Assembly (NCBI RefSeq): GCF_025643595.1
Contig: NZ_CP102826.1
Span: forward strand, 5,022,001-5,086,000
DNA: 64,000 nt
DNA from: Saccharopolyspora rosea
GTDB taxonomy: Bacteria; Actinomycetota; Actinomycetes; Mycobacteriales; Pseudonocardiaceae
Direction: 5' to 3'
Below, piece by piece: positions 1 through 10,153 of the stretch (positions within the stretch are counted from its first letter, which is position 1; every line of letters starts with the position of its first letter). A program made the translations under genes and the position numbers. The notes beneath the pieces are model-generated. The model saw only the letters and a program-made list of their open reading frames with translations. It was not told the origin of the DNA and made no database searches.

Positions 1-1
1 C

Positions 2-262
2 GTGGCGGTGACGTACCTGCTGCTCGCCGTCGCCGCGCTGCGCGTCCGGCGGCTGTCCGGGCGCGGCGGCTGGCGGATGCCGCTGTGGCCGGTCCCCGCG
101 GCGGTCACCGTCGCGGCCATCGTCCTCGCGCTGGTCAACCAGGACACCTCGGATCTGCTGGTCACGGCCGGGGTCGTGGTGCTGGCCGGGGCGTACTACG
201 CGCTGCACCTGCGCACGCGCGGGAGCACCCACTGGGTCATGACCGACGATATCGACACCTGA
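2..262 (+). CDS. C-terminal end of an amino-acid permease-like membrane protein (5' truncated by window edge)
   Basis: The reading frame is open at the left edge and ends with TGA at 260-262, so only the last 86 or so residues are visible. They contain two strongly hydrophobic segments separated by a short proline-containing loop with RMPLWP, then a soluble tail ending TDDIDT. The pattern of a basic loop, a proline-rich WPVP re-entry and two final helices is typical of the end of APC-superfamily amino-acid permeases. The gene reads toward the aminotransferase 80 bp downstream, so the pair could import and transaminate one amine or amino acid. Substrate and exact family cannot be decided from this fragment. 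Confidence 0.6.
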   Translation: MAVTYLLLAVAALRVRRLSGRGGWRMPLWPVPAAVTVAAIVLALVNQDTSDLLVTAGVVVLAGAYYALHLRTRGSTHWVMTDDIDT

Positions 263-342
263 AGAGATCAGTCACAACGCTTTCCGTTGTTTATAGGCAT
301 CTCTACAATCGTTTCCGTACCTACGACCCACGTGAGGTTGAT

Positions 343-1728
343 ATGACCGCGACGGAACGGCCCGCCGGGCGCCGCACCCTCGGCGACCGGGCGCGCGACC
401 ACCTGTGGCTGCACTTCGCCCAGCACGGCGGCTACACCGACACCGAGATCCCGGTGATCGTGCGCGGCGAGGGCCCCTACGTCTACGACGAGCACGGCAA
501 GCGCTACTTCGACGGCCTGGCCGGACTGTTCGCCGTCCAGGTCGGACACGGGCGCGAGGAGCTGGCCCGCGCCGCGGCCGAGCAGACCCGGCAGCTGGCG
601 TACTTCCCGCTGTGGTCGCACGCCCACCCCACCGCCGTCGAACTCGCCGAGCGGATCGCCGACCAGGCTCCCGGCGAGCTGAACCGGGTGTTCTTCACCG
701 GAGGCGGCGGCGAGGCCGTGGAAACCGCCTGGAAGCTGGCCAAGCAGTACTTCAAGAAGACCGGCAGGCCCACCAAGCACAAGGTCGTCAGCCGCTCGCT
801 GGCCTACCACGGCACGTCCCAGGGAGCGCTGTCGATCACCGGCATCCCCGGCGCCAAGCAGGATTTCGAACCACTGGTGCCCAGCGCGATCAAGGTGCCC
901 AACACCAACTTCTACCGCGCCCCCGAACACGCCGACGACTACGAGGCGTTCGGCCGGTGGGCCGCCGACGAGATCGCCCGCGCGATCGAGCGCGAGGGAC
1001 CGGACACCGTGGCCGCGGTGTTTCTGGAACCGCTGCAGAACACCGGCGGGTGCTTCCCGCCCCCGCCCGGCTACTGGCAGCGGGTCCGGGAGATCTGCGA
1101 CGCCTACGACGTGCTGCTCGTCTCCGACGAGGTGATCTGCGCGTTCGGCCGGCTCGGCTACGACTTCGGCGCCAACCGGTACGGCTACCAGCCGGACATC
1201 ATCACCGTCGCCAAGGGCCTCACCTCCGGCTACGCCCCGCTGGGCGCGATGATCGCCGACGAGCGGCTGATGGCGCCGTTCCTGGAGGACGGCAGCAGTT
1301 TCACGCACGGTTCGACCTACGGCGGCCACCCGGTGTCCTGCGCGGTCGCGCTCGCCAACCTCGACCTGGTGGAGCGCGAGGACCTCTACGGCCGGGTGCG
1401 GGCCAACGAGGCCAACTTCAAGTCCACCCTGGAGAAGCTGCTGGACCTGCCGATCGTCGGAGACGTCCGCGGCGCCGGCTACTTCTACGGCATCGAGCTG
1501 GTCAAGGACAAGGCGACCAAGGCGTCGTTCACCCCCGAGGACGCCGAACGCGTGCTGCGCGGGTTCGTCTCGGACGCCCTGTTCGAGGCGGGCCTGTACT
1601 GCCGCGCCGACGACCGCGCGGAGCCGGTCATCCAGCTGGCCCCGCCGCTGATCTGCACCCAGGAGCACTTCGACGAGGTCGAGCAGATCCTGCGCAGCGT
1701 CCTCACCGAAGCCTGGACCAGGCTCTGA
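343..1728 (+). CDS. Class III pyridoxal-phosphate aminotransferase (omega-aminotransferase type)
   Basis: This is a 461-residue fold-type I PLP enzyme that moves an amino group from an omega-amine or amino acid to an oxoacid. The PLP Schiff-base lysine is Lys291 in TVAKGLTSGY. The cofactor-ring aspartate is in LLVSDEVICAFGR, the phosphate-binding stretch is FFTGGGGEAVE, and HGSTYGGHPVSCA follows the lysine. Length and motif order match full-size family members. I chose the ATG at 343 because GAGGT sits 5 nt upstream and the family alignment starts there; an in-frame upstream extension is arginine-rich noise. It follows a permease end, suggesting amine or amino-acid catabolism. Candidate substrates (beta-alanine, GABA, putrescine, taurine) cannot be separated by sight. 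Confidence 0.9.
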   Translation: MTATERPAGRRTLGDRARDHLWLHFAQHGGYTDTEIPVIVRGEGPYVYDEHGKRYFDGLAGLFAVQVGHGREELARAAAEQTRQLAYFPLWSHAHPTAVELAERIADQAPGELNRVFFTGGGGEAVETAWKLAKQYFKKTGRPTKHKVVSRSLAYHGTSQGALSITGIPGAKQDFEPLVPSAIKVPNTNFYRAPEHADDYEAFGRWAADEIARAIEREGPDTVAAVFLEPLQNTGGCFPPPPGYWQRVREICDAYDVLLVSDEVICAFGRLGYDFGANRYGYQPDIITVAKGLTSGYAPLGAMIADERLMAPFLEDGSSFTHGSTYGGHPVSCAVALANLDLVEREDLYGRVRANEANFKSTLEKLLDLPIVGDVRGAGYFYGIELVKDKATKASFTPEDAERVLRGFVSDALFEAGLYCRADDRAEPVIQLAPPLICTQEHFDEVEQILRSVLTEAWTRL

Positions 1729-1735
1729 AACCGGT

Positions 1736-1779
1736 TGCCCCGGTGGCTGATCGACCCCCAGACGACCAGCCACCGGGCA
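1736..1779 (+). terminator. Hairpin terminator after the aminotransferase
   Basis: TGCCCCGGTGGCTG at 1736-1749 pairs with CAGCCACCGGGCA at 1767-1779, with one bulged C and a 17-nt loop. It starts 8 bp after the aminotransferase stop. There is no strong U tract, which is common for actinobacterial terminators. Confidence 0.65.
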
Positions 1780-2068
1780 CCACCGCCGGACGAACCGGCA
1801 CCCCTGCGACGCACCGCGGGCCGCGGTGGATCCCCGGCGCTGCGATGTGTTCGCAACCGCACATCGAACGTCCGCCCGGGCCGCACACCCGGTACTCCAC
1901 CGGGGACGACTTCGGCGCACCGGGATTCCGGGTGTCCTGTGTGGACGGCGGAATCCCGGAGGGGATGCGCGCGCTCGGGACTCCGACGACGGCGGCGACC
2001 CCGGTCGACGGCCGCGGTCGCCCACCGGCCGGAACTCGTGCGCCCACCAGGATGCACGGCAATGACGA
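1780..2068. other. Intergenic DNA between convergent transcription units, no supported gene
   Basis: I see no coding sequence in this stretch. It holds an inverted repeat, CGGGATTCC at 1921-1929 and GGAATCCCG at 1950-1958, enclosing a 20-nt loop. The role of this repeat is unknown. Open frames here are arginine- and proline-rich and lack ribosome-binding sites. Confidence 0.5.
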
Positions 2069-2106
2069 AGCCCCTCCCGCGAGACGGGATCGTCGCGGGA
2101 GGGGCT
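2069..2106 (-). terminator. Terminator of the PDH-type operon
   Basis: A perfect 14-bp stem (AGCCCCTCCCGCGA at 2069-2082, complement at 2093-2106) with a 10-nt loop lies 14 bp after the E2 stop codon. It is placed to end the minus-strand operon and could also stop plus-strand read-through. Confidence 0.85.
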
Positions 2107-2120
2107 CGGACCAGGACGGA

Positions 2121-3377
<1,257 letters not shown>

Positions 3378-3522
3378 GGTCTTCCTCACCAAGTCCATCG
3401 AGGGGACAGCACCACGCGCCCGGCTGCACCGTCCCGTCAGGCAAGCGGCGTGAGCCCCTTGCTCCCACCCGAGCAGCCCGCACCGCTGCGCAAAGCAATC
3501 CCGAAACTCTCGAAATCTCTTC

Positions 3523-4518
3523 TCAGCGACGGCGACCGACGGCGTCCAGTGTCTGGTGGACGGCGGTGGTCAGCGACTCCGCGGACGGCAGTGCGGCCCG
3601 CTCCAACGGCTTGGCGTAGGGCAGCGGGACCTCGGCCGCGGCGACGCGGCGCACCGGCGCGTCGAGGTAGTCGAACGCGCCGTCGGAGATCGACGCGGCC
3701 ACCTCGGCACCGATGCCGTAGGTGAGCCAGTCGTCCTCGGCGATGACCGCGCAGCCGGTCTTGCGGACCGACTCGATGAGCGTGCCGCGGTCCAGCGGGC
3801 GCAGGCTGCGCAGGTCGATGACCTCGGCGTTGATGCCCTCGTCGGAGTGCAGCTTCTCGGCGACCTGCTGGGCGACCATCGCCATCCGGGAGTAGCCGAT
3901 GATGGTGATGTCGCTGCCCTCGCGGGTGACCTTGGCCTTGCCGATCTCGGCGGGCTCGGTCTCGTCCGGGACCTCGCCCTTGGTGTTGTAGAGCGCGAGG
4001 TTCTCCAGGAACAGCACCGGGTCGTTGTCCCGGATGGACGCCTGCAGCAGCGCCTTGGCGTCGGCCGGGGTGCTCGGCGCGACGACCTTCAGACCCGGCA
4101 CGAACGCGTAGTACAGCTCGATGTTCTGCGAGTGCGTGGCGCCGAGCTGCTGACCGCCGCCACCCGGGGTCCGCATGACCATCGGCACCGGCGTCTGCCC
4201 GCCGAACATGCCGTAGATCTTGGCGGCGTGGTTGACGATCTGGTCGAGCGCGATCAGCGAGAAGTTGATCGTCATGAGCTCGACGACGGGCCGCAGGCCG
4301 AGCATGGCCGCGCCGATCGCGGCGCCGACGAAGCCCTCCTCGGCGATCGGGGTGTCGCGGACCCGCTTCTCGCCGAACTCCTTGAGCAGCCCGGCGGTGA
4401 TCTTGTAGGAGCCTTCGAAGACCCCGATTTCCTCGCCGATGAGGAAGACGTCCTCATCGCGCAGCATTTCGTCGCGAAGCGTGTCGTGCAGCGCTTGGCG
4501 ATAGGTGATGACGGCCAA
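3523..4518 (-). CDS. pdhB: 2-oxoacid (pyruvate-type) dehydrogenase E1 component, beta subunit
   Basis: This 331-residue protein is the transketolase-like beta half of the heterotetrameric thiamine-diphosphate E1. Visible family features are FLIGEEIGVFEGSYK near the N terminus, DTPIAEEGFVGAAIGAAMLG, the hinge RTPGGGGQQLGATHSQ, and the C-terminal transketolase domain with EVIDLRSLRPLD. The start is a TTG at 4518: AGGAG lies 8 nt upstream and the protein begins exactly where the family does (AVITYRQALHDT). No upstream ATG or GTG gives a credible N terminus. It lies 145 bp upstream of E2 and 109 bp downstream of E1 alpha, all on the minus strand. Confidence 0.92.
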   Translation of the reverse strand: MAVITYRQALHDTLRDEMLRDEDVFLIGEEIGVFEGSYKITAGLLKEFGEKRVRDTPIAEEGFVGAAIGAAMLGLRPVVELMTINFSLIALDQIVNHAAKIYGMFGGQTPVPMVMRTPGGGGQQLGATHSQNIELYYAFVPGLKVVAPSTPADAKALLQASIRDNDPVLFLENLALYNTKGEVPDETEPAEIGKAKVTREGSDITIIGYSRMAMVAQQVAEKLHSDEGINAEVIDLRSLRPLDRGTLIESVRKTGCAVIAEDDWLTYGIGAEVAASISDGAFDYLDAPVRRVAAAEVPLPYAKPLERAALPSAESLTTAVHQTLDAVGRRR

Positions 4519-4627
4519 GGGTGTTTCTCCTGGACACGAGAACAGGGGGACCGCAGGTCCCGGCCGCTGTCGCGGCGCGGAACCCGCGGACCGTGTGGCG
4601 GGGTGTCGGACGCGGGTGCCGGTCGGC

Positions 4628-5725
4628 TCAGAAGACCGGGTCGGCGGGCAGGCGTCGCGAGTCGTTGGCCACCGGGGTGGCGTAGGTGTAGTCGAACAGC
4701 GTCGAGACGTCGGGGTGCGGGCTGTCGTCGGCGAACGCGACGGCCGCGTCGGCGTCGGCCTGCGCCTTGCCCTCGATGTCGGCGGCGCCGTCCTCGTCGA
4801 GGACACCGGCTTCGATGAGCTGGGCGCGGAACGCGGCGACCGGGTCGTGCTCGCGCGCTTCCTGCACCGACTCCTCGCTGCGGTACTTGGCCGGGTCGAC
4901 CACCGAGTGGCCCTTGAGCCGGAAGCTGACGCACTCCAGCAGCGCCGGGCCGTCACCGTTGCGGGCGCCCTCCACGAGCCGGGTGGCCGCGTCGCGGACC
5001 GCGAGGACGTCGTTGCCGTCGACCCGCTCGCCGTGCATCTTGTAGGCGACCGCGCGCTTGTACAGCTCGGACTCCGCCGACGATCGCTCCACAGTGGTCC
5101 CCATGCCGAGCTGGTTGTTGATCACCACGAACACCACCGGCAGGTTCCACAGCGCGGCGATGTTCAGCGACTCGTGGAAGGCACCGATGTTGGTGGTGCC
5201 GTCGCCCATCTGGCACATCACGACCTGGTCGCCGCCGCGGTAGTCGACGGCCAGCGCGGCACCGGTGGCCAGCGGGACCTGGCCGCCGACGATGCCGTAG
5301 CCGCCGAGCAGCCCGGACTCGACGTCGAACATGTGCATCGAGCCGCCCCAGCCCTTGGAGGTGCCGGTGGTGCGGCCGTACAGCTCGGCCATGACGCGGC
5401 CGGGCTCGATGCCCTTGGCGATGGCGTAGCCGTGCTCGCGGTAGTTGGTGAACAGCAGGTCGGTCTTGCGCAGGGCGCGCATCAGGCCGACGACGGTGGC
5501 CTCCTCACCCAGGTTGAGGTGGCAGTAGCCGCCGATCTTGGCCTGGGTGTAGCCCTGGGCCGCGCGCTCCTCGAAGCGCCGGATCAGGGTCATCTCCCGG
5601 AAGTAGTCGCGGAGCAGCTCCGGCGACTCGCCGTCGAAGCGGCCGCCGGAGCGGCGTACCGGGCTGCGGCGGGACTTGCCGCCGCCGCGGGTGGACGGCT
5701 TGCTGCGGGTGGCGGTCTGCGCCAT
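4628..5725 (-). CDS. pdhA: Pyruvate dehydrogenase-type E1 component, alpha subunit
   Basis: This 365-residue subunit carries the thiamine diphosphate-Mg motif, with GDG at 174-176 and NN at 203-204. Further PdhA signatures are NYREHGYAIAKG, GTSKGWGGSMHMFD and the phosphorylation-loop-like YRSEE. The sequence pattern is that of the PdhA/AcoA branch rather than the homodimeric AceE type common in actinobacteria. The first 30 residues are a basic tail (KSRRSPVRRSGG) that is probably flexible. ATG 5725 follows GGGGA by 6 nt; a GTG one codon earlier is equally in frame. The gene sits 22 bp behind lpd, so both are surely cotranscribed. An acetoin dehydrogenase E1 is the main alternative. Confidence 0.9.
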   Translation of the reverse strand: MAQTATRSKPSTRGGGKSRRSPVRRSGGRFDGESPELLRDYFREMTLIRRFEERAAQGYTQAKIGGYCHLNLGEEATVVGLMRALRKTDLLFTNYREHGYAIAKGIEPGRVMAELYGRTTGTSKGWGGSMHMFDVESGLLGGYGIVGGQVPLATGAALAVDYRGGDQVVMCQMGDGTTNIGAFHESLNIAALWNLPVVFVVINNQLGMGTTVERSSAESELYKRAVAYKMHGERVDGNDVLAVRDAATRLVEGARNGDGPALLECVSFRLKGHSVVDPAKYRSEESVQEAREHDPVAAFRAQLIEAGVLDEDGAADIEGKAQADADAAVAFADDSPHPDVSTLFDYTYATPVANDSRRLPADPVF

Positions 5726-5747
5726 CACAGATCCCCTTTCGACAAAG

Positions 5748-7208
5748 TCAGCGCTTCTTCGGCGGCGCGACGTGGATCGGCAGGCCGAGCGCGGCCATGG
5801 CCGCCTCCATGCCGACCTCGCCGAGCGTCGGGTGGGCGTGGATGGTCTCGGCGAGTTCGTCGAGGGTGGCTTCCAGGGTGATCGCCAGCGCGCCCTCGGT
5901 GATCAGGTCGCTGGCCGACGGGCCGAGGATGTGCACGCCGAGGACCTCGCCGTACTTCTTGCCCGCGACGATCTTGAGGAAACCGTCGGTGTCGCCGTAG
6001 GTCTGGGCCCGGCCCAGCGCGGCGAACGGGAACTTCGCGGTGACGACCTCGTGGCCGGCCTCGGTGGCCTGCGCCTCGGTGAGGCCCACGCTGGCGATCT
6101 CCGGGTGGGTGAAGGTGGCGGCCGGGATCACGTTGTAGTCGATGGAGGCGTGGTGCCCGGCGATGGTCTCGGCGGCGACGATGCCCTGGTGCGAGGCGAC
6201 GTGCGCCAGCAACGCCTTGCCGGTGACGTCACCGATGGCGTAGACGTGCTCGACGTTCGTGCGCAGCGCCTCGTCGACGGTGACGAACCCGCGCTGGTCG
6301 GTGGCGACCCCGGCCTTGTCCAGGTCCAGCTGCGCGGTGTTGGGCTTGCGGCCGACGCCGACCAGCACCACGTCGGCGTCGATCTGCTGCGCCTTGGCTC
6401 CGTCGACGGTGACCCGCAGCGCGCTGCCGGACTGCTCGATCTTGGACACCGTGGCGTCGGTGAGCACGTTGATGCCGCGCTTGCCGAACAGCCGGCCCAG
6501 CTGCTTGCCGATCTCGGCGTCCTCGGCGGGCACCAGGGTCTTCTGCATCTCGATGATGCTGACCTCGCTGCCCAGGGAGGCGAACAGGCTGGCCCACTCG
6601 GCGCCGACCGCGCTGCCGCCGATGATCGCGATCCGGCCGGGCACCTCGGTGAGGCCGAACGCCCCGTCGGAGGTGATGACACCGGGCAGGTCGGCACCGG
6701 GCAGCGGCAGCTGCACCGGGACGGAGCCGGTGGCGATGATGACGTCGCGGGCGCTGACCTGCTCGATCGGCTGGTCACCGCTCGGGTCGGCGGCGTAGCG
6801 CGGCCCCTCGGCGCCCAGCGGGGACTCGCCGGTGGCGTAGACGTCCACGGTCGTCGGGCCGGTGAAGCGGGCGTGGCCGTTGATCACCTTCACGCCGTTG
6901 GCCTTCAGCAGTCCGGCGACGCCGTCGGTGAGGCCCTTGACGACGCTGTCCTTGCGGCGCCGGACGGTGTCGTAGTCGAGGCCGACGCCCTCCACGGTGA
7001 CGCCGAAATCGGCCGCGTGCAGCACCGTCTCGTAGACCTCGGCCGAACGCAGCATCGCCTTGGTCGGGATGCAACCCCAGTTCAGGCAGACCCCACCGGG
7101 TCGTTCCTTTTCCACCACGCCGACCGACAGGCCGCGCTGCGCGGCCCGGATCGCGGCGACGTAACCACCCGGTCCGCCGCCCACCACGAGAAGGTCGAAC
7201 TCCTGCAC
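5748..7208 (-). CDS. lpdA: Dihydrolipoyl dehydrogenase (E3)
   Basis: This 486-residue FAD flavoprotein reoxidises the lipoyl arm of E2 with NAD+. It has the FAD-binding VVGGGPGGYVAA at the N terminus, the redox pair Cys41/Cys46 in CLNWGC, the NAD-binding IIGGSAVGAEWASLF, the second FAD motif YAIGDVTG, and the C-terminal interface HAHPTLGEVGMEAA with the catalytic His-Glu pair. The GTG at 7208 is chosen because AAAGGAG lies upstream at good distance; a start 8 codons earlier (7232) is possible. It is first in the operon, an order different from most PDH operons where E3 comes last. A hairpin lies in its leader (7247-7269). Confidence 0.93.
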   Translation of the reverse strand: MQEFDLLVVGGGPGGYVAAIRAAQRGLSVGVVEKERPGGVCLNWGCIPTKAMLRSAEVYETVLHAADFGVTVEGVGLDYDTVRRRKDSVVKGLTDGVAGLLKANGVKVINGHARFTGPTTVDVYATGESPLGAEGPRYAADPSGDQPIEQVSARDVIIATGSVPVQLPLPGADLPGVITSDGAFGLTEVPGRIAIIGGSAVGAEWASLFASLGSEVSIIEMQKTLVPAEDAEIGKQLGRLFGKRGINVLTDATVSKIEQSGSALRVTVDGAKAQQIDADVVLVGVGRKPNTAQLDLDKAGVATDQRGFVTVDEALRTNVEHVYAIGDVTGKALLAHVASHQGIVAAETIAGHHASIDYNVIPAATFTHPEIASVGLTEAQATEAGHEVVTAKFPFAALGRAQTYGDTDGFLKIVAGKKYGEVLGVHILGPSASDLITEGALAITLEATLDELAETIHAHPTLGEVGMEAAMAALGLPIHVAPPKKR

Positions 7209-7246
7209 TTCGCTGTGCTCCTTTGACTGCACGCGCCGGTTACGCG

Positions 7247-7269
7247 AAAGCCCGGATCGGGCGGGCTTT
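7247..7269. promoter_or_regulatory. Short hairpin in the leader of lpdA
   Basis: AAAGCCCG at 7247-7254 and CGGGCTTT at 7262-7269 form an 8-bp stem with a 7-nt loop, 39 bp upstream of the lpdA GTG. On the plus strand it is followed by TTC, so it looks like a weak bidirectional terminator. It could attenuate the operon or block antisense transcription. The role is inferred from position only. Confidence 0.4.
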
Positions 7270-7460
7270 TCTCACTCAGAGTGTCGTGAGCGCGACCACT
7301 CCGGCGCTATGCCCGCTCGCCCAGACTTGACACACCGCCGCTGTGCACTCCGCACATTCGGGCACACCCGACACACGGAACGTGATCGCTGCGTCACGTC
7401 AAGTGCGCGAGATCATCGCCACACATCCGCAATGTCCGCGCGGCCCCGAGCGAAAAGAAA

Positions 7461-7488
7461 GGCGGTTCCGACCGGGGCCGGAACCGCC
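7461..7488 (-). terminator. Intrinsic terminator after the M20 amidohydrolase
   Basis: A 10-bp stem (GGCGGTTCCG at 7461-7470, CGGAACCGCC at 7479-7488) is followed on the minus strand by a T-rich run (TTTCTTTT). It starts 20 bp beyond the stop of the minus-strand gene ending at 7509. This is one of the most canonical rho-independent terminators in the window. Confidence 0.85.
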
Positions 7489-7508
7489 AGGTAGCGGGTT
7501 CGCGCGGG

Positions 7509-8702
7509 TCAGCCGCGCTGCCGCCGCACCGCGAGCGCCGCGTACGCCGCCGCGCCGTCGGCGAGGACGGTGTCGTCGAACACAGCGCGTGGCGAGTGGT
7601 TGTTGGGTGCACTCTGCACATCCACGCCGTCCGGGCAGGCGCCGAGCGCGATCATCGCGCCAGGCACCTCGTCCAACACTCGGGAGAAATCCTCCGATCC
7701 GGTGAGCGGATTGGGCGCCGTCACGAAGCGCTCCTCACCGTGCAGGTCACGGAGCGTGTCGGCGACCAGCCCGGTCTCCGCGGCGTCGTTGACCGTGACC
7801 GGGTACAGCTCGGTGAACGTCGCGTCGACCTCAGCGCCGTGCGCGGCGGCCACCCCCTCGCACACCCGGACCGAACCGTCGGCGACGGCGGCCAGCGCCT
7901 CCCGCGAGAAGCAGCGAATGGTGGCGGCGAAGGTGACCTCGTCGGGGATGACGTTCTCCTGGGTGCCGCCGTGGATCATCCCGACCGTGAGCACCACCGG
8001 GTCGAAGACGTCGAACCGCCGCGTCACGAACGCCTGCAACGCGGTGACCATCTCGCACGCCACCGGGATCGGGTCCACCGCGCGGTGCGGCATCGAACCG
8101 TGCCCGCCGCGCCCGCGCACCGTGACGTGCAGCCGGTTGGACGCCGCGAGCATCGGCCCACCGCGCCCGGCGAACACCCCGCGCGGGATGCCGGACGACA
8201 TCACGTGCAGCGCGTAGGCGGCGTCGGGCCTGCGCCCGGAGGCGTCCAGGAGTCCTTCCTCGATCATGTGGCGCGCCCCGTCGTGGCCCTCCTCCCCGGG
8301 CTGGAACATGAAGACCACGTCCCCGGGCAGCCGGTCCCGCCTGCCCGCGAGCAGCGTCGCCGCGCCGAGCAGCATCGTGGTGTGCAGGTCGTGCCCGCAG
8401 GCGTGCATCCGCCCGTTGTCGGCGGCGAAGTCCAGTCCGCTCGCCTCGGCGACCGGTAGCGCGTCCATGTCGCCGCGCAGCAGCACGGTCGGTCCGTCCC
8501 CGGTGCCGCGCAGCACCGCGGTGACCGAGCTGATCTCCCGGCCCGTCGACACCTCCAGCCCAAGACCGTCCAATTCGGACAGAACGCGTTCCTGGGTGCG
8601 CGGCAGCTCCAGGCCGAGCTCCGGAACCCGGTGCAGTTCCCGCCGGATCCGCACCAGGTCCGGGTGCAGCTCCCGCGCGTCGTCCAACAGGGACTCCAGC
8701 AT
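7509..8702 (-). CDS. M20-family amidohydrolase (N-acyl-amino-acid / peptide deacylase)
   Basis: This 397-residue metal-dependent hydrolase belongs to the HipO/AbgB/IAA-amino-acid hydrolase branch of M20. Visible markers are RGDMDALPV and MHACGHDLHTTML with the metal-binding His and Asp, FQPGEEGHDGARHMIEEG with the catalytic Glu pair, and GSEDFS near the C terminus. It probably removes an acyl group from an amino-acid conjugate in the cytosol. ATG 8702 follows GAGGAG by 6 nt. Only 10 bp separate it from the upstream MFS transporter, so the two form an operon: import of a conjugate, then hydrolysis. The divergent Lrp-type regulator at 10154 is the likely controller. The specific substrate is not visible. 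Confidence 0.88.
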   Translation of the reverse strand: MLESLLDDARELHPDLVRIRRELHRVPELGLELPRTQERVLSELDGLGLEVSTGREISSVTAVLRGTGDGPTVLLRGDMDALPVAEASGLDFAADNGRMHACGHDLHTTMLLGAATLLAGRRDRLPGDVVFMFQPGEEGHDGARHMIEEGLLDASGRRPDAAYALHVMSSGIPRGVFAGRGGPMLAASNRLHVTVRGRGGHGSMPHRAVDPIPVACEMVTALQAFVTRRFDVFDPVVLTVGMIHGGTQENVIPDEVTFAATIRCFSREALAAVADGSVRVCEGVAAAHGAEVDATFTELYPVTVNDAAETGLVADTLRDLHGEERFVTAPNPLTGSEDFSRVLDEVPGAMIALGACPDGVDVQSAPNNHSPRAVFDDTVLADGAAAYAALAVRRQRG

Positions 8703-8712
8703 CGTCCACTCC

Positions 8713-10047
8713 TCACTCGTCGTTCGGCACCGCGGTCACCGGCTGCCGGGCGGGCGAGAGCACCGCGGTTCCCACCAGACCCAGCGCCGCCGCCCCGGCG
8801 GCCGCCCAGGGCACCGCGTCGAGCAGCCCGGCCGCGCCCAGCCCCTGCGCCACCAGCGGGAAGGTCCCGCCGAAGAGGGCGACGCCGAGGGTGAACGGCA
8901 CGCCCATCGCGACCACCCGGACCCGCACCGGGAAGACCTCCGCGAACAGCACGTTGGCCAGCGAGATCGTCGGCGCGACGCCGAGCACCAGGTACAGCGC
9001 GGTCGCCACCCACACCGGCAACCGGCCCGCGGTCAGCGCGGTCATCACCGGAACCGTGACCAGGGCGAGCAGCACGAGGCCGATGCGGAACACGCGCACC
9101 GCGCCGAACCGGTCTGCCAGCACCCCGGCCACCGCCATCGCCGCCATCAGCAGGACCAGGTTCGGGACCATGCCGAGGTTGTTCGCCGCGGCGTGCGAAA
9201 CCCCGGCCTGTTCGGCGAACTCCGGCAGGTAGGTGGTGCCGAAGTAGTAGCCGACGGTCGTCCCGGTCGTCATCAGGAAGACCGCGACCATGTTGCGCAG
9301 CTGCCCGCGCAGCCGCGGTCGCGGCGCCGCGTCCCGCCGGAACTCACCGCTCTCGGCGGCCGTGCCGCGCACCCAGAAGGCCAGCAGCCCGAGCACCGCG
9401 CCCACGACGAACCCGATCCGCCAACCGCCGTCGACCACGCCCTGCTCGCCGAACCCGAGCAGCAGTGCCCCGACGACCGCGAAGCACAGCACGTTGCCGA
9501 TGATCACGCCGCAGTACGACAGGGCGCTGTGCAGGAATCGCCGCCCCGCGGGCGCCGTCTCGGTGACGTACGCGGCGACGCTCGGGTTCTCCCCGCCCAT
9601 CGCGACGCCCTGCACCGCCCGCACGAGCAGCAGCAGGGCGGGCGCGGCGAGCCCGGCGGTCGCGGCCGTGGGCAGTGCGGCGATGACCAGGCTTCCCGCG
9701 CAGATGGTGCCCATGCTGACCATCAGCGCGAACCGCCTGCCCCGCGCGTCGGCGACCCGCCCGAGCAGGTAGCTGCCCACCGGCCGGACCACGAAGCTGA
9801 TCGCGAACCCGGCGTAGGCGACGAGCACCTTGGTCACCTCGTCGTGGCCGGCGAACATCCGGGACGCGAAGTACGGCGCCAGCACGGCGTAGATCGTCCA
9901 GTCGAACGACTCGACGACGCCGCCCACGGTCCCGGCCAGCAGTTCCCGGCGACCGGTCGCCGTCCCCGCGCCTGCGGTGCTCGGGACGCCGCGCTCGGCC
10001 ACCGCGCCGCGCGGCGCGGCCCGCCGCGGTCCCCACCAACCAGTCAC
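8713..10047 (-). CDS. MFS transporter, metabolite:H+ symporter type
   Basis: This 444-residue permease has about 12 hydrophobic segments. After a variable basic N terminus comes LAGTVGGVVESFDWTIYAVL, the start of TM1 in the MHS (ShiA/ProP/KgtP-like) family. RPVGSYLLGRVADARGRR is the classic loop 2-3 signature, and MGGENPSVAAYVTETAP matches the fifth-helix region. The family brings in organic acids, amino acids or osmolytes with protons. The GTG at 10047 is supported by GGAGGTGA 5 nt upstream. It leads the two-gene operon with the M20 amidohydrolase and faces the Lrp regulator across a 106-bp divergent region, the natural place for the operator. Confidence 0.88.
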   Translation of the reverse strand: MTGWWGPRRAAPRGAVAERGVPSTAGAGTATGRRELLAGTVGGVVESFDWTIYAVLAPYFASRMFAGHDEVTKVLVAYAGFAISFVVRPVGSYLLGRVADARGRRFALMVSMGTICAGSLVIAALPTAATAGLAAPALLLLVRAVQGVAMGGENPSVAAYVTETAPAGRRFLHSALSYCGVIIGNVLCFAVVGALLLGFGEQGVVDGGWRIGFVVGAVLGLLAFWVRGTAAESGEFRRDAAPRPRLRGQLRNMVAVFLMTTGTTVGYYFGTTYLPEFAEQAGVSHAAANNLGMVPNLVLLMAAMAVAGVLADRFGAVRVFRIGLVLLALVTVPVMTALTAGRLPVWVATALYLVLGVAPTISLANVLFAEVFPVRVRVVAMGVPFTLGVALFGGTFPLVAQGLGAAGLLDAVPWAAAGAAALGLVGTAVLSPARQPVTAVPNDE

Positions 10048-10153
10048 CTGTCACCTCCGATGTGCGTTGCTCGCAGCAGAGTCGCGACGGGGTGCTGGTG
10101 AGGAACAGCAAACTGGGTCAGACTGCAAGAAAAGGGTGATGAAGAGGTTGCTG

